Shown: piece by piece, positions 36,702 through 48,700 of the stretch
How positions within the stretch are numbered: position 1 is the first letter of the stretch
Layout of the letters: each line of letters opens with the position of its first letter
Assembly: GCA_015680685.1 (NCBI GenBank)
Contig: MNCI01002152.1
Coordinates: 63,344-127,343, forward strand
Direction of reading: 5' to 3'
Origin: Gnetum montanum
Taxonomy: Eukaryota > Streptophyta > Gnetopsida > Gnetales > Gnetaceae
DNA: 64,000 nucleotides
Notes under the pieces: model-generated
What the model was told of the DNA's origin: nothing
What the model saw: only the letters and a program-made list of their open reading frames with translations
Database searches by the model: none
Position numbers and translations under genes: made by a program

Positions 36702-37229
36702 GGTCATGCTGACACTAACGCTAATGCCTTGGCTTACACTGCACTCTGGGAAGGTCACGCTATTCTTCCAATTGCCAGCAACTCACGCTAATAGAAATGA
36801 GGCTTTATTTTTTAAAATTCCCTTTTCTATCCCTCCCTATTTACTTAATTTTATTTATTTATTTAATTTTTTACCTTTTATTTTAGTTCCTCTTCTTTAC
36901 TTTGGTTACATATTGTTGTTCAAACATCTTTGCCTGGTGATGGCCTAGCTTTTCTTGTCATTCCAACCCCCAAAATGAGGCCCAAAATTTCTTATGAAAA
37001 GCGGAGGAAAGTGCTAAAAAATCAAAAATCAACAAATAAACATATATAAACATTTGTAAAGGGCATAAATTCATAAAACTTTAAAATCCCCATGATCTTA
37101 TTTTTCACTCAAAAATTCAAAATTTAAAAGTCAAAATTTAAAATTCAAAAATAGTGTAAGTCAACATTAATGGCCCGGTATGGCCTTAAATTGCCATGTG
37201 GCTTAGTATGGCCCTAAACTGCCACGACT
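36702..37229 (-). promoter_or_regulatory. Upstream region of the element A antisense gene
   Basis: Just upstream of ATG 36701 the plus strand shows gtcatgctgacactaacgct, ggtcacgctattc and ctcacgctaatag, so the same core (ACGCT) appears again. An AT-rich minus-strand stretch near 36810 could be a weak TATA region. At 37165-37225 two tggcc(t)taaa(c/t)tgcca units mark the sense side. Confidence 0.45.
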
Positions 37230-37346
37230 ATGTTTCCGCATCTTCTATTTTTTTTATTACCCTGTGTTCATTTACACTTTGTAATTCTCCTACCAAAAGG
37301 GTGTCTCTTACTTCGCTCCCGTTTTAAATTGGCAGGAGTGAGCACC

Positions 37347-39453
37347 ATGGCCACCAAGAACATCCTCTCAAAATTGTCTCTCAGTGGACCATATGGGGAG
37401 GTGGAGAGAGCAATCAACCCAAATTCCTTGGATCTAAATCCATCCACCTATACTGATTTGATAGCCTCCACTCAAGAAACCTCATACTGGCCTAAAAACG
37501 TGGCCAAAACTCTAGATCTAGAAGCTAACAATATCACTGAAGATCCTCTAGTTGAAATCCCCATTACCGTGGTCAATGGAAAGTCCAGAACATTGAAATT
37601 AAGTACCTTACTAGACTCACAACTCATAGGTGACATCACCCAGGTGTTAAAAGACAACATAAAAATGTTCACATGGTCATATATCGACATGCCAGGATTA
37701 GATCCCCAAATCGTCCAACACAACTTTATCCTTGATGAAAAATTAAACTAGTAAAACAAAAAGCACGAAATGTTAGACCCGAGGTGGCGTTAGCAACCTG
37801 TGCTGATATCACAAAGCTTTACCAAGCTAGTTTCATTTGAGCCATCAATTATTCCGATTAGCTGTCAAACATTGTTGTAGTTCCTAAGAAGAACAGTAGT
37901 ATATGCATATGCATCGACTTTCATGATCTCAATGTAGCCACTATAAAGGATGATTTCCTGTTACCTAGCATTGATCAACTTATTAACATAACTTCTAGGC
38001 ATGCCCTATTGTCCTTCATGGATGGATTTTTAGGGTACATCCAAATAAGAATCAATCTAAAACATCAACTTAGAAAAACTTTCATGACACCTTGGGGCAC
38101 ATTCTGTTATACGATGATGCCATTTGGTCTTAAAAATGTAGGTGCCACATATCAGCAAGAAATGACATACATATTTAGTGATTACATGCTCAATTTGCTA
38201 AATGATTATGTTGACGACATCGCGGTCAAATCTAAAATAACTGAACAACATGAAAAATATCTAGACTTAGTGCTTAAACGTTGTCTCAAGTATGACCTTA
38301 GACTTAATCCAAAGAAATGCGTTTTTGGCATCAAAAAGGGAAGAATGCTCAGTTTCCTAGTCTCTAAAATAGGGATACGAGTAGACCCCAATAAGGTTAA
38401 AGCAATAACTAATATGCAACCACCAAGAAACCTCACTGAATTACGTGGCCTCCAAGGTAGACTGTGATTCATCATATGCTTTATTGAAAGACTGATGGAT
38501 AAATTGAGTCCCATGCAACATCTATTACAAAAGAATGTACACTTCCAATGGACTCAACAATGCCAAGAAGTGTTTGAGAACATAAAACAAAAATTGGCTC
38601 AACTACCAACTGTTTATCCTCCGCAAAGTGATAAACCTTTCTACATCTACCTTGCAACTTCCAATTCCTCCATTACATCGATTCTTTGTCAAAAATGTAA
38701 GGATGGAGTCGAAATCCCTGTATATTACCTAAGCCACACATTAATCGCCTATGAACAAAGATATAACGACATACAAAAGTCATGCCTTTCCCTAGTCTTC
38801 TCCTTGAAGAAATGGCGGCATTATCTCTTCTATAAGCAAGTTTACATCATTTGCAAGGATAATGTTCTCCATGCCATCACTAATAACATCTACGAGTCGA
38901 ATAGGTTAGCTAGGTGGAAAGCGATGATCGTAGAATTTGACTTGCTCTATGTCACTCAATCTTCCACAAAAGGTCAAGAAATAGTCACGCAACTAACTGT
39001 CTTGCTGACGCATGATCAAATGACAATAAACCTCAAATTTCCAAATGAAAATGTTAATAGTGTAGACACTATACCTGATAACTACAAGGCAATCCTCTAC
39101 TTCGATGAAGCCTCAACCTCTTGAGGAGGAAGTGCTACAGCCATTTTAATATACCCCTCTAGAGAAATCCAATCCTTCGCCTACCTCTTAACCTTTCCTT
39201 GCATCAATAACATGGTAGAATACGAAGTTCTTCTTAGAGGCCTTCAAGCAGCGTTAAGTTCGGGAATCTCATGCCTTGTAGTTCGAGGGAATTTGCAATT
39301 AGTCATTAATCAAATCATTGAGGTTTACGCATGCAAAAATCTTCACTTTCAACCGTATTGTGATTTGACCAAGAATTTGGTGAGGCAACTAGTAGAAGTG
39401 GATATAAAACATGTCCCTAGAAGCGAAAACACAATCGCTGACACACTCACTAC
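37347..39453 (+). pseudogene. RT, RNase H and start of second RNase H of element A (5' part of pol)
   Basis: The frame starts near ATG 37347, just after ttggcag (a possible 3' splice site). It shows NITEDPLVEIPITV and FTWSYIDMPGLDPQIVQH, then RT with FMDGFLGYIQIRIN, MPFGLKNVGATYQQ and the YVDD box at 38207-38218. RNase H follows (YYLSHTLIAYEQRYNDIQK, ending near 38980). A second RNase H follows with ILYFDEAST, MVEYEVLLRGLQAALSSG and SENTIADTLTT. The last codons are cut at 39453 by insertion of B and continue at 56524. Stops include TGA for CGG/CGA at about 37840 and at 39122. Confidence 0.85.
39449..39453. other. Target-site duplication of element B (left copy)
   Basis: actac directly before the LTR start TGAAACACC, repeated at 56524-56528 after the right LTR. 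Removing B and one copy restores a continuous RNase H frame in A (TIADTLTT then LALNMTPK). Confidence 0.9.
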
Positions 39454-40637
39454 TGAAACACCACAAAATTCGGAGCTTAGTACTTGTCCGACCCCAAACA
39501 AGACCCCGAAACTCACAAACGGCGTCGACTGCATGATCGTAATACTTAGTTTTTGCTAAGTATATGGGGCCAGCGTATACACACAGCGTATAACGCCCGG
39601 CGTGTATGCCTTCAGCATATATGCCTAGCATTCTAGCGTATATGCCCAGCACTTCAGCGTATACGCCCCGGGCACTGCAGATGCGCACGCTCGACGACAG
39701 GATCTCCAATGACAGCATGAAGATAACACCGAAGAGCAAGAATTGAACCAAGTCGCACCCTTCGGCGTATGCGCCCAGCGTGTACGCCCAGCATCCCTCA
39801 GCATATGTGCCCGGCATTTACGCCCAGCATTCTGGCATGTATGCCCAGCATCCGTCAGCGTATACGCCCAGCACTCATCTCCACCCAGTTCACACCCAGC
39901 ATTCTGGCATATACGCCTAGCGTATACGCCGATCTGATGCAGTGTATACGCCCAGCGTATACGCCCAGCAGTTGTAACATTTTCTATATTTGTAAAGTGT
40001 ATGCACCCGGTCAACGCGCCACGTGTCTCCCATCCCGAGTCTAGCGTAACAGCCTGTATAAAACCCCCATTTTTCCACTTCCGCTAGACGTTTTTTGCAA
40101 AATCCCAGAGCATACCAGAGAATATTTACGCTGCACAAAAGAGCAGAAAACCTTCTTACACTGAGAAGTCCTGCACGTTGCGGATCCAGTCTCTTACGCT
40201 CCGCTCGCTCTGCAAACCGTCCGAGTCACCTGTGTACGCCGGGGCTTTTCGACCGCCTTGTGTTCCCACAACTATGTTAGATCGGTGCACTGTACTCTGA
40301 CTCTGTAATTCCATCGTTTCATTCGCTGCAAGTTCTTTTACAGTTTTACATCAATTTGGCCCATGCCTCGCTCGCGCTTCGTTTGCATATGTTTACGTTT
40401 TATGTTGTTTTTGCTTCGTTTACGCCTGCACGCCGTTTACGCATAACCCAGCGTATTAGCATTTGCATACATGCAGGGAAATCCTTATCTGATCCGCGTG
40501 CGGACCACCCAAGGTACTCTGCCTCCACTACATTCCAGCATGCCCTCAGGCGTAGGCAGGGTCTTCTGTACGCGTCCTGCGATCCTGCGGTCTCTGTTTT
40601 TCCTTCCAGCCGAAGACCAACGATTTCAGGTGGTACA
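39454..40637 (+). repeat. 5' LTR of element B
   Basis: Starts TGAAACACCACAAAATTCGG and ends ggtggtaca. A TATA box (tgtataaaac) lies at 40055-40064. U3 (about 39580-39970) is packed with agcgtatacgcccagc-type units, including perfect GCGTATACGC palindromes at 39657, 39858, 39920 and 39955. The LTR start and TATA-to-leader part align with A, although U3 differs strongly. Confidence 0.92.
40055..40064 (+). promoter_or_regulatory. TATA box in the element B 5' LTR
   Basis: tgtataaaac, repeated at 56329-56338 in the right LTR. Transcription would start about 30 bases downstream, near 40090. Confidence 0.6.
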
Positions 40638-40642
40638 GAAAT

Positions 40643-40662
40643 TAGAGCTAAAAGGAGGACCT
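40643..40662 (+). other. Degenerate primer-binding site of element B
   Basis: ttagagctaaaaggaggacc sits where A has ttggcactagaaggagggcc. The TGG needed to pair with a tRNA CCA end reads TAG here, so the site looks mutated although B is the younger element. Confidence 0.5.
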
Positions 40663-40679
40663 TCTTAAAACCCTTACCT

Positions 40680-41255
40680 ACAATTCCTAGCATATACGCT
40701 GTTAAGCGTCTATGCCGTTAGCTGTACACCGCCCTAACTCTTCCAGTGTTTACGCCATCCGGTTCTAAAACCTACCTCATAACTGCCCAACGTCTACGCT
40801 GCGCAGCGTTCACGCTCTCAAACATCACTACTTTGTTTACGCTCGTCTGTTTCACGCTCTACTGATTACGCTGACTTCTACAAGCGTGTCTTTTATGCTC
40901 TGTTTTCACGCTTTGAACTGTTTTACGTTTTGTACCGTCTTACGCTTTGTACTGTTTTACGCTGCCTGTTTTACGCTCCCCGTCACCCTGTTTACGCTTC
41001 CCTGTTTACGCTTTCCTGTTTACGCTTCCCTGTTTACGCTTTCCTGTTTATGCTTCCCAGTATCACCCTGCAACCCATCTCACGCGTACGCTCCCCAACG
41101 TCTACGTTGTATACGCTGTACGCGTTGTATACGCTGCCCCTATACGCCGTCCATTAGGCGTATACGCTGTCCGTCCCTATACGCTGCCCCTATACGCCGT
41201 CCATTAGACATCAACTTCATAATTCCAGACTTATCCATATCTGCAATGTAGCATC
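40680..41255 (+). repeat. Leader of element B with tttacgct repeats
   Basis: The leader is a series of tttacgcttccctg / tttacgctttcctg units (40920-41060). It is followed by tatacgctgcccctatacgcc repeats (41100-41205). The core ACGCT is shared with the LTR and the antisense intron repeats. Tyr/Leu/Pro-rich open frames here are translations of the repeat. Confidence 0.7.
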
Positions 41256-44200
41256 ATGAATCCTTCAAACAACACCACTCTTACTGCTCAGACCACCGCC
41301 ATGGACACCATAGCTGTCCAACAGCCCGTCGCACAACACCCGGGAATGCAGCCCACAGCGAGTCCCCGTCGATCCCTAAGGTTGCAAGGGAAGAACCCGG
41401 CCTCTAACATTATTATGCAGGATCAGTACAACTTTATCTGCATTAAGATACAAGCTGACCTAGCTATTGATCAAGCTAAACTAGAAGTGAAGAGACAGTT
41501 TGAGTTGTATTACAGGGGGGGACGAGAGTTCACCCCAACCCCCTACGATGTAATTCCCGTTCCTGAACAATACTCGGAACTCGTCACACAACTCCTCCTC
41601 CAAAGGAACAATTCGTTGGATCAGCCCGCACTGGAGCCCCAACCAGAGGATGAGGATGAGTTTGCCACTCAGTCCGAGCAAGGGGAGTCGTTCCATACCT
41701 TAAGTCCTCAAGCACAGGTCAACCCCTTTTTCCATCCTGGCACAGGCGAACTCATGCCCTTGCCACACCTTAGATTCCTCCAAGCCCAACAGCCATCGCC
41801 AAAAATAGCAGCATTAGTCCACGTCCCTCTCCCAAGCGACCCCCAACACAACACCTTCCCGCTCACACTCATCCCTATGGCCACGGCGGGCCCATCCTCA
41901 CAAGTGCAGCCACCTATCGATAACACGGGAGCAACGCTCCCACCAAGGGTGATAGGGATGCCACACATGATTCCGACATCCATATCCGCCCACTTCATAC
42001 CACACCTCTAAGCACACACAACCCCCAGACAGCCGTAGCCCAACACGGAGTCCTCGCTTACAAGTGGCAGGGCAATGGCCGCCTATGGGAGTGCCGTCGT
42101 ACCAAGCCCCCCACCACCATGCGCCACCTCACGTAATCTCACCAGCGAATGTCCCCCAAGCACAACCCCAGCTCCAACAATGATAGCCACAGCATTTTCC
42201 CTATCACGTGCCACCCGTAGCGCTGCCCGCTATAACCGTTCCACAAACACAAGCACCCGCACAGCTTTCAGCCCTTCAGCCTCATACGCAACAATCTAAC
42301 TTGTACGGTATACTGCAACCTCAAGCTGCTGTATCACCGAATGCCCAAGATTGGGCCGATGCCAAGAAAATAATGCAAGAGCTTACTGAAGAGGTGAAAC
42401 GCCTCAAAACGGCCGCTGAGGGAAAGCTGAAGATAGTGGATTTCTACAACGATGACCCTATCAGCTCTTCTGTCCCTCCTCTAACCCTGCCCAAAGGTGT
42501 CCCCCTACCAACGTTAACTAAATACAACGGGGAAACAAACCCCAACGCCCATCTTATAACATTCAGATTAGAGTTCGCGCTGCTCCAGGCTTGGCCCCAC
42601 GCCGTCCTTCGAGTATTCCCCATGTCCCTTGCGGGAAGGGCACTCAACTGGTACCGAGCCTTGCCCAAGGACTCTATCCTTTCTTTGGACGATCTTTTAC
42701 ACTAGTTTGTGACCCGGTTCAAGTACAATTTGAAACCCGAGGCCACGCTGGANNNNNNNNNNNNNNNNNNNNNNNNNNNNNNNNNNNNNNNNNNNNNNNN
42801 NNNNNNNNNNNNNNNNNNNNNNNNNNNNNNNNNNNNNNNNNNNNNNNNNNNNNNNNNNNNNNNNNNNNNNNNNNNNNNNNNNNNNNNNNNNNNNNNNNNN
42901 NNNNNNNNNNNNNNNNNNNNNNNNNNNNNNNNNNNNNNNNNNNNNNNNNNNNNNNNNNNNNNNNNNNNNNNNNNNNNNNNNNNNNNNNNNNNNNNNNNNN
43001 NNNNNNNNNNNNNNNNNNNNNNNNNNNNNNNNNNNNNNNNNNNNNNNNNNNNNNNNNNNNNNNNNNNNNNNNNNNNNNNNNNNNNNNNNNNNTCTGTCAA
43101 CTCGTACAGAACCCAAGCCTAGCAACACCGGATGAGCCACCCATGCCCAAAGGATTCAGGATGGATCGCTTCTGCGACTACCATCAACGCAATGGGCATG
43201 GAACGGATTACTGCTTTACCCTGAAGCAGGACATCCAAAGGATGATTGATGATGGCAAGATCACTTTTGACGGGGCTAACCCCGTCCAACCGCAAAATCA
43301 GACTATGGGGGTGTATAAAGATCCCCTGAATGCTGAAGGGGAACCATACGTAATTACTTCAATCCATTATGATGATGAATCCAGCACACCCCGCATTAAC
43401 ACCATTTACCCCGAAAATAAAAAAGAAACGTTTGACAAACCATACGTAGTTCAGATCCCTCCCGCTGAGTCGACACCCGCCTATCAACCATCCTGTGCCC
43501 CGCAGCAGCCATACGTAGTCCGAGTGCCCCCCACCGTACCCACTCCCAACACTATGACGCGCCAAAAACCATACATGGTGCGCATCCCTCCACTCAATCC
43601 TGCAGATGCATCGACCCCTCATGCTCGGCCTACCCCCTTCATAGTCCGAGTACCATCGGCCGTTGCAACAATGAAGGTCCAACCTCCACCCAGACCAACC
43701 CCTTACGTCATCAGGGTACCTGGACAGGCTCCTGCCCAATCAGATCCGACCGTCCACTCGCAACACCGACCAGCTCCATACGTCGTAAAGGTCCCAGGGC
43801 AACCCCAGGCCCCCAAACCAGCTCCACCTCCACGCCGAGAACGCTTAGCCAATAAGCTTACCCGAGAACGATTGGAGAAAGAGCACCAATGGTTAGCTCT
43901 GGGACCACCCAAACCAACTCCACTGAACTCCATGCCTATGTCATCATCCAACGATCCACCAAACATAGACAGCAACGGTGAACCATCCAAAACACAAGAA
44001 CCGCATAACACAGCGGGTCCTAACGGTAACGACAAACCACCAAAACGTGAAATAAAATTGTTGGGCCCCATGGACCCGGTCACTGCTGATAAAAACATCC
44101 CCGACAGTAGAGACTTTGCAACGGCCCTGACACAAGTCACACAAGCCTTGAAACAAAAAAACACGTCCCTAGGCTTGTATGACTTGGTACTGACGTCTCG

Positions 44201-45131
44201 GACTCATCGCAAAGCTCTAGTACGCATGCTGACGTTGATCCCGGTTAGTGAGGACTTGCCCCCAAGCGAACCGGCCATTCATGCAATGATGTACCCCTCT
44301 CACGAGGTTGGTCCTAAGCCCTTGAGCTTCCACGATGAGAACATCAAAGTGGACAAAAAGACAGGTGAGACAACAACAGTCCCCATGTTCATAACTATAC
44401 GTGTAAACCAATTCAAAATACATAGGATACATGTAGATGACAGGGCGGCTACCAACGTCGTACCCTATCCCATCATCGAACAATTGGGACTTACCGATTC
44501 GATCAAGCCCACCACAACCACATGTTTAAAGTCATTTAGCGGGTCACATGTACTGGTCAAAGGCACGATAACCTTAGACTTCGTAGCAGGAGACCAGTTC
44601 CCCACATCCGTTGACTTTCTCGTTGTCGATGAAATGCCAGGCTTCAACCTAATATTAGGAAGACCTTGGCTGGCCCAACTCAGAGCCATTTCCTCCCCTA
44701 TACATCAGGAGATTCACCTACCCTATGAGGGTGGTGAAATCTTCATACATGGGGAAGCGGTTACTCCCATTATTTCGTCTCACACGGACAGCGAACAAGG
44801 CTCTGAAGTTGAACTCGACAAACCTAGTCAAAAGGACTCAAACAAAAGGCAACTGGTGGGTAGTAAACCTTCAGACGCGGGACAAGAGCCTGAAACCGAA
44901 AAACCTGCGTCTAACATTGTACACCCGCCGCCCCACGACGAAACTAACACAGAAACAACGACCAATATCGAAGCGCCCAAAAATACCGAAACCGAAAACA
45001 TTCAAACAAACATCTCCTAGACTTTATTGCCATTCAACGTGATCAGCGAAGGAGACGGGGAATACAAAATCGTGCCGGTCAATACACCCCTTGACATGAA
45101 AATCAGGAAAATCAAAAAACAACTAAAATGA
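41256..45131 (+). pseudogene. Gag-protease of element B
   Basis: ATG 41256 opens MNPSNNTTLTAQ. A 252-codon first part ends at 42011, where the frame shifts. The capsid-like part follows (42208-42705, PPLTLPKGVPLPTLTKYNGE, WPHAVLRVFPMSLAGRALNW). Next come a TAG at 42703-42705, the assembly gap (42754-43092), a knuckle-like CDYHQRNGHGTDYC (about 43172-43215), proline-rich PYVVRVP-type repeats, and the protease with DDRAATN near 44433 and GFNLILGRPW near 44640. A TAG at 45018-45020 stands where A has Trp. The frame continues to TGA 45129-45131 (IRKIKKQLK). Gag builds the particle and the protease matures it. The first site residue pair DD is kept, but Gly is changed to Arg. Confidence 0.85.
42754..43092. 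other. Assembly gap (339 N) in element B gag
   Basis: A run of N replaces the middle of gag. The matching part of A (about 28155-28740) is about 585 bases, so the true gap may be longer than the N run. Confidence 0.95.
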
Positions 45132-45139
45132 ACCCCTCG

Positions 45140-45480
45140 TCTGCAATGACGTTAAACTATAACTAGTCCGAAACGACATTAAACTACGATAAAACCCAAA
45201 AAACACAAAGAAACAATGATAAACAGCAAAAACAAAAAAAATTACAACACTCCTTGTCCGAAAAGACGTTAAACTATCATGTCCGCAATGACATAAAACT
45301 AGCCACGATCAGCAACGGTCGGTCCACTACGAAACATCCACTTTCCCTAAAAATCATTTGTTTACAATGGGGCCCGAAGTGGCCTTAAACTACGCATCGG
45401 GGCCCGAAATGGCCTCAAATTAGCANGCGAAGTGGCCTTAAACTACGCATCGGGGCCCGAAATGGCCTCAAATTAGCACG
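45140..45480 (+). repeat. TTAAACT-type repeat block after gag-protease of element B
   Basis: Units such as aagacgttaaactatcatgtc and gaagtggccttaaactacgc occur in series, as after gag in A (30483-30810). A single-N join at 45426 has a duplicated flank of about 50 bases. There is no gene here. Confidence 0.7.
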
Positions 45481-45723
45481 TACCTTGTTTTCCTTTTACA
45501 CACCATTTACCTTCAATGTGTCATCTTTAAAACAGAAAAGCAAACCCAAAAACATTTTAATATCGTATCATATGTGCAAACAACTTAAAATCAACAAAAA
45601 ATATTTATTTATGCAATGTTATACAAATAATGCCTGTTTTTCTCAGCATTTTTCAGTTACAATGCCCGTGTCAATTGAATCAGCAAAAACCACTATAAAG
45701 AAAAGAACAAAACTACAAAAGCA

Positions 45724-48700
45724 CTAAGCGTCCGTGACAGGAGGATCATCTCCCTTAGAACCACCAGCGTCAAGGGCCCCCACTCCACTAGGGCCAGCCT
45801 CGTGTGTATCATCACCACCTTCATGTTAAAAACACCAAAAATCAACAACCAACATAAAAATGAGCAGATGTTAAAACTTTAAATCTTATCTAATAAGTTA
45901 ACTTCGTAAAGGCAAAATGCTTACCATAGGGGATCCCCTTAAGCCAAACTCTAGCCGACGAAGGATCTCCTCCTCTGGGACGCTGGCCCAATCTGTCCCA
46001 CCCAGGCCTAGGTCAATGTTTGCCAAAGCCTTGCCTTTGTCGACCGCTGACCAGGTAGGACGTTTCAGAGGAAATTCACCTACCGATACTTCCCCAGAAG
46101 CAGTTGTGATGACCCTCTTAGGCGATTCCATTTTGACAATAGTGTTTTGAGCAAAGGTATCGAAGGTGGAACGCAAACCCNTGACAATAGTGTTTTGAGC
46201 AAAGGTATCGAAGGTGGAACGCAAATCCAAACCTTCCACAAACATCTCCAGCTGCCGCTTTTCAATGGATACTTCTTTTAGCGACTTCTTGTACTGATGT
46301 TTATGGTTCTTCTCATCCTGACCCCACTTGCGAACCTTGGAAGCAAAAGCCTTCCAATCTTGACACTTGAGGTTCAGGAGATCAACTTGGGCTTTGCATT
46401 CCGCTATTCTCCGAGTCAGTGATGCATGACGGTTCAAAAGGTTCNAGTCATGCTCCTCTGATACTTCGGAGAGTGCCTTTTCCTTTGCTTGTACTTGTAA
46501 CCACAATTGTTCAACAGAATGCCTACAGGTCCACAACGACTTGGCATTGTGCGCAAGGCTGTCCGCAACGCCTTCATAAACAGGCCTTGGCACCTGTTCC
46601 ACTTCTGGGGAGAGCGTAGTCAGGCTTTCCATGCTGATGCCCTCAGAGGGATCCCATCTTAGTTTAGCACCTACCCACGTAGAAAATACGAACATTAGAA
46701 TTGTACAAATAAGAGAGTAAGCTTCTAATTATTAAACAAGTCATACCTATATCAGGATGGACTTCTTGGAGATGCTCAATAACTTCTTCCGCGATTCCAT
46801 CCACAAAATCCGACTTACTTGGCATCTCTGACCAAATAAGTGGTTGATGAGTACGAGAAGAACTAACCTTAGTGGTCCCTTCAGGGGGAACCGTCTTCAT
46901 GGGAATGTCCAACCGTACCGTCCTGGTATCGCTGCCTTCATCTAAGCCAAAAACACGAAAATAAATAAATAAGAAAAAGAGTAGGAGCCACAATTAATAT
47001 AATAAAAACCAACTAAGAGCGAAAACATACCCTGATCCTTGTCACCCTCTGGGGGGTCGCCCAATTCCAAGTCACCCTTGAGAAAGCTACTGAACATTTG
47101 GTTGATAGCGTCCTGATCGTCTAAAGGTGCAATTTCAGTAGTCTTCTCTGTTAATGGCTCCGTTCCCCCGCCTTGGCTCTTCTCCGGGCTTTCATCCTCA
47201 TTGTTCTTCTCTGTGCACGTATCCTCCTCCTCTCTGATGGTCTCTAAAGCCTGCTTCCTCACTTCATCAAATCAAAAACAACAACGTAAGCAATTGAAGC
47301 AAGGGTTACACATAAACGAAGAAGATAAAATGATAAGTAGATGAGCTTCATTCACCTAGTATCTTGAAGCGTATTTTCTTTACATGTGGCTGGTTTATCT
47401 CAGTGACTTGTTCGATGGGGCGTTCGGGTCTCTTCAATTTCGACTTGGCTTTACCAACAGTTTCCTTGATTACCCACTCTGCCCGTCTGACGGTCAAAGG
47501 TACATCCACTGGCTCCATCCCCAGACTGTCCCGCGTATGGATGGAACCGGCGGATGGTCCCCTTGTAGTAACAGACACGGATTCATCAATACCTTCCGGG
47601 GCATCCTGCGATTTGGCAATCACGTACAAATGTTTGACCCACGGACGGGATAGTTGACCCCGATCTCGTAGGACAAACTTGTTGTCTGCACGCACCACAA
47701 GGAACTCCGCGAAACGGCGAAGATAGCCGGCGAAGAAGGCAAAAGTGAAGTGCGATTGTGCTTCGATATTCGTGCGCAACCGCACAATCTCCTTATGCAT
47801 GCCCGCCAACAAAAACTGAGCCCAATTGTACCGCATCCCAGTTTCCAAAATCGTCCGCATGATGCGTACTGCCTCCACCCCAAAACTCCGCACCTGAGAA
47901 AGAGTTTTGGGAAACACCCGTGCTCGAAACAGGGGATGCAGTTCGTTTACCTCAACAACCTTTGCCTTCCCCTGCATTGAGAACCCCTTGGTGCCTTTCG
48001 TCACACCAAGCCAAGACTCCAGTTCACGGATCGTTTGGAGCTCTTTGTGAGACCTGTCCAACACTACGGGTAGGCCATCTGCCGGCATGCCGAATAAGTT
48101 AGAAAAGAATACAGGCGACAGATGGAACACCACCTTGACACCCTTAATTCGGGTGCTGTACTGAGAGACAGACTCATTGAAAGAGTCCACGATCCCTATC
48201 ATTTCGCCAATTGAGACATTAGGGCTTGGCGTCATGAAAAGCTCTAGGAGGCCTGCATCATCCAGGCAACGAGTGAGGGATGGCGGGGCCTTCCTACGTA
48301 ACCACTTCTACGCCTTCTCTACTCCCCCGAACTTCATTGACAAAGTCATCTCAGTTCGTCCAGTTGTCACAGGGTCCCCACCCGAAGGTTCATCAACTGT
48401 TAATACAAGTTAAAACAATCACATCGGTCTCACCCCAAACAGTTGAACGAATCCACTAACGCATGTAATAAATGCCACTACTCACCGTTAGTGGCAAATT
48501 TCGAGGTACTGCCAAAGCTATGAGGGAAGACCGGTCCCTCATCTGTCCAGTCCTCGTGCAGCCATCCACGGGCTTTGCACATCGTAAAGGCTCTAGAAAA
48601 TTGCTCATGGAAGCGGACCATCGAACCCTTTGTCTGAGCCAGTACGGCCCCACGGAGAGTGGGAGCCTTCATAAAGTCCTCTAGAGCTATGCGAGTGAGG

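Noticed and set aside
39389-40044. Overlapping open frames on both strands with AYTP/YTLG-type repeats (also 55494-56317)
   Set aside because: They are translations of the GCGTATACGC repeat of the LTR, which is open on both strands. There is no conservation between A and B.
40886-41251. Leu/Tyr/Pro-rich frames in three phases that could look like membrane proteins
   Set aside because: They arise from tttacgcttccctg-type leader repeats and lie before the gag start.
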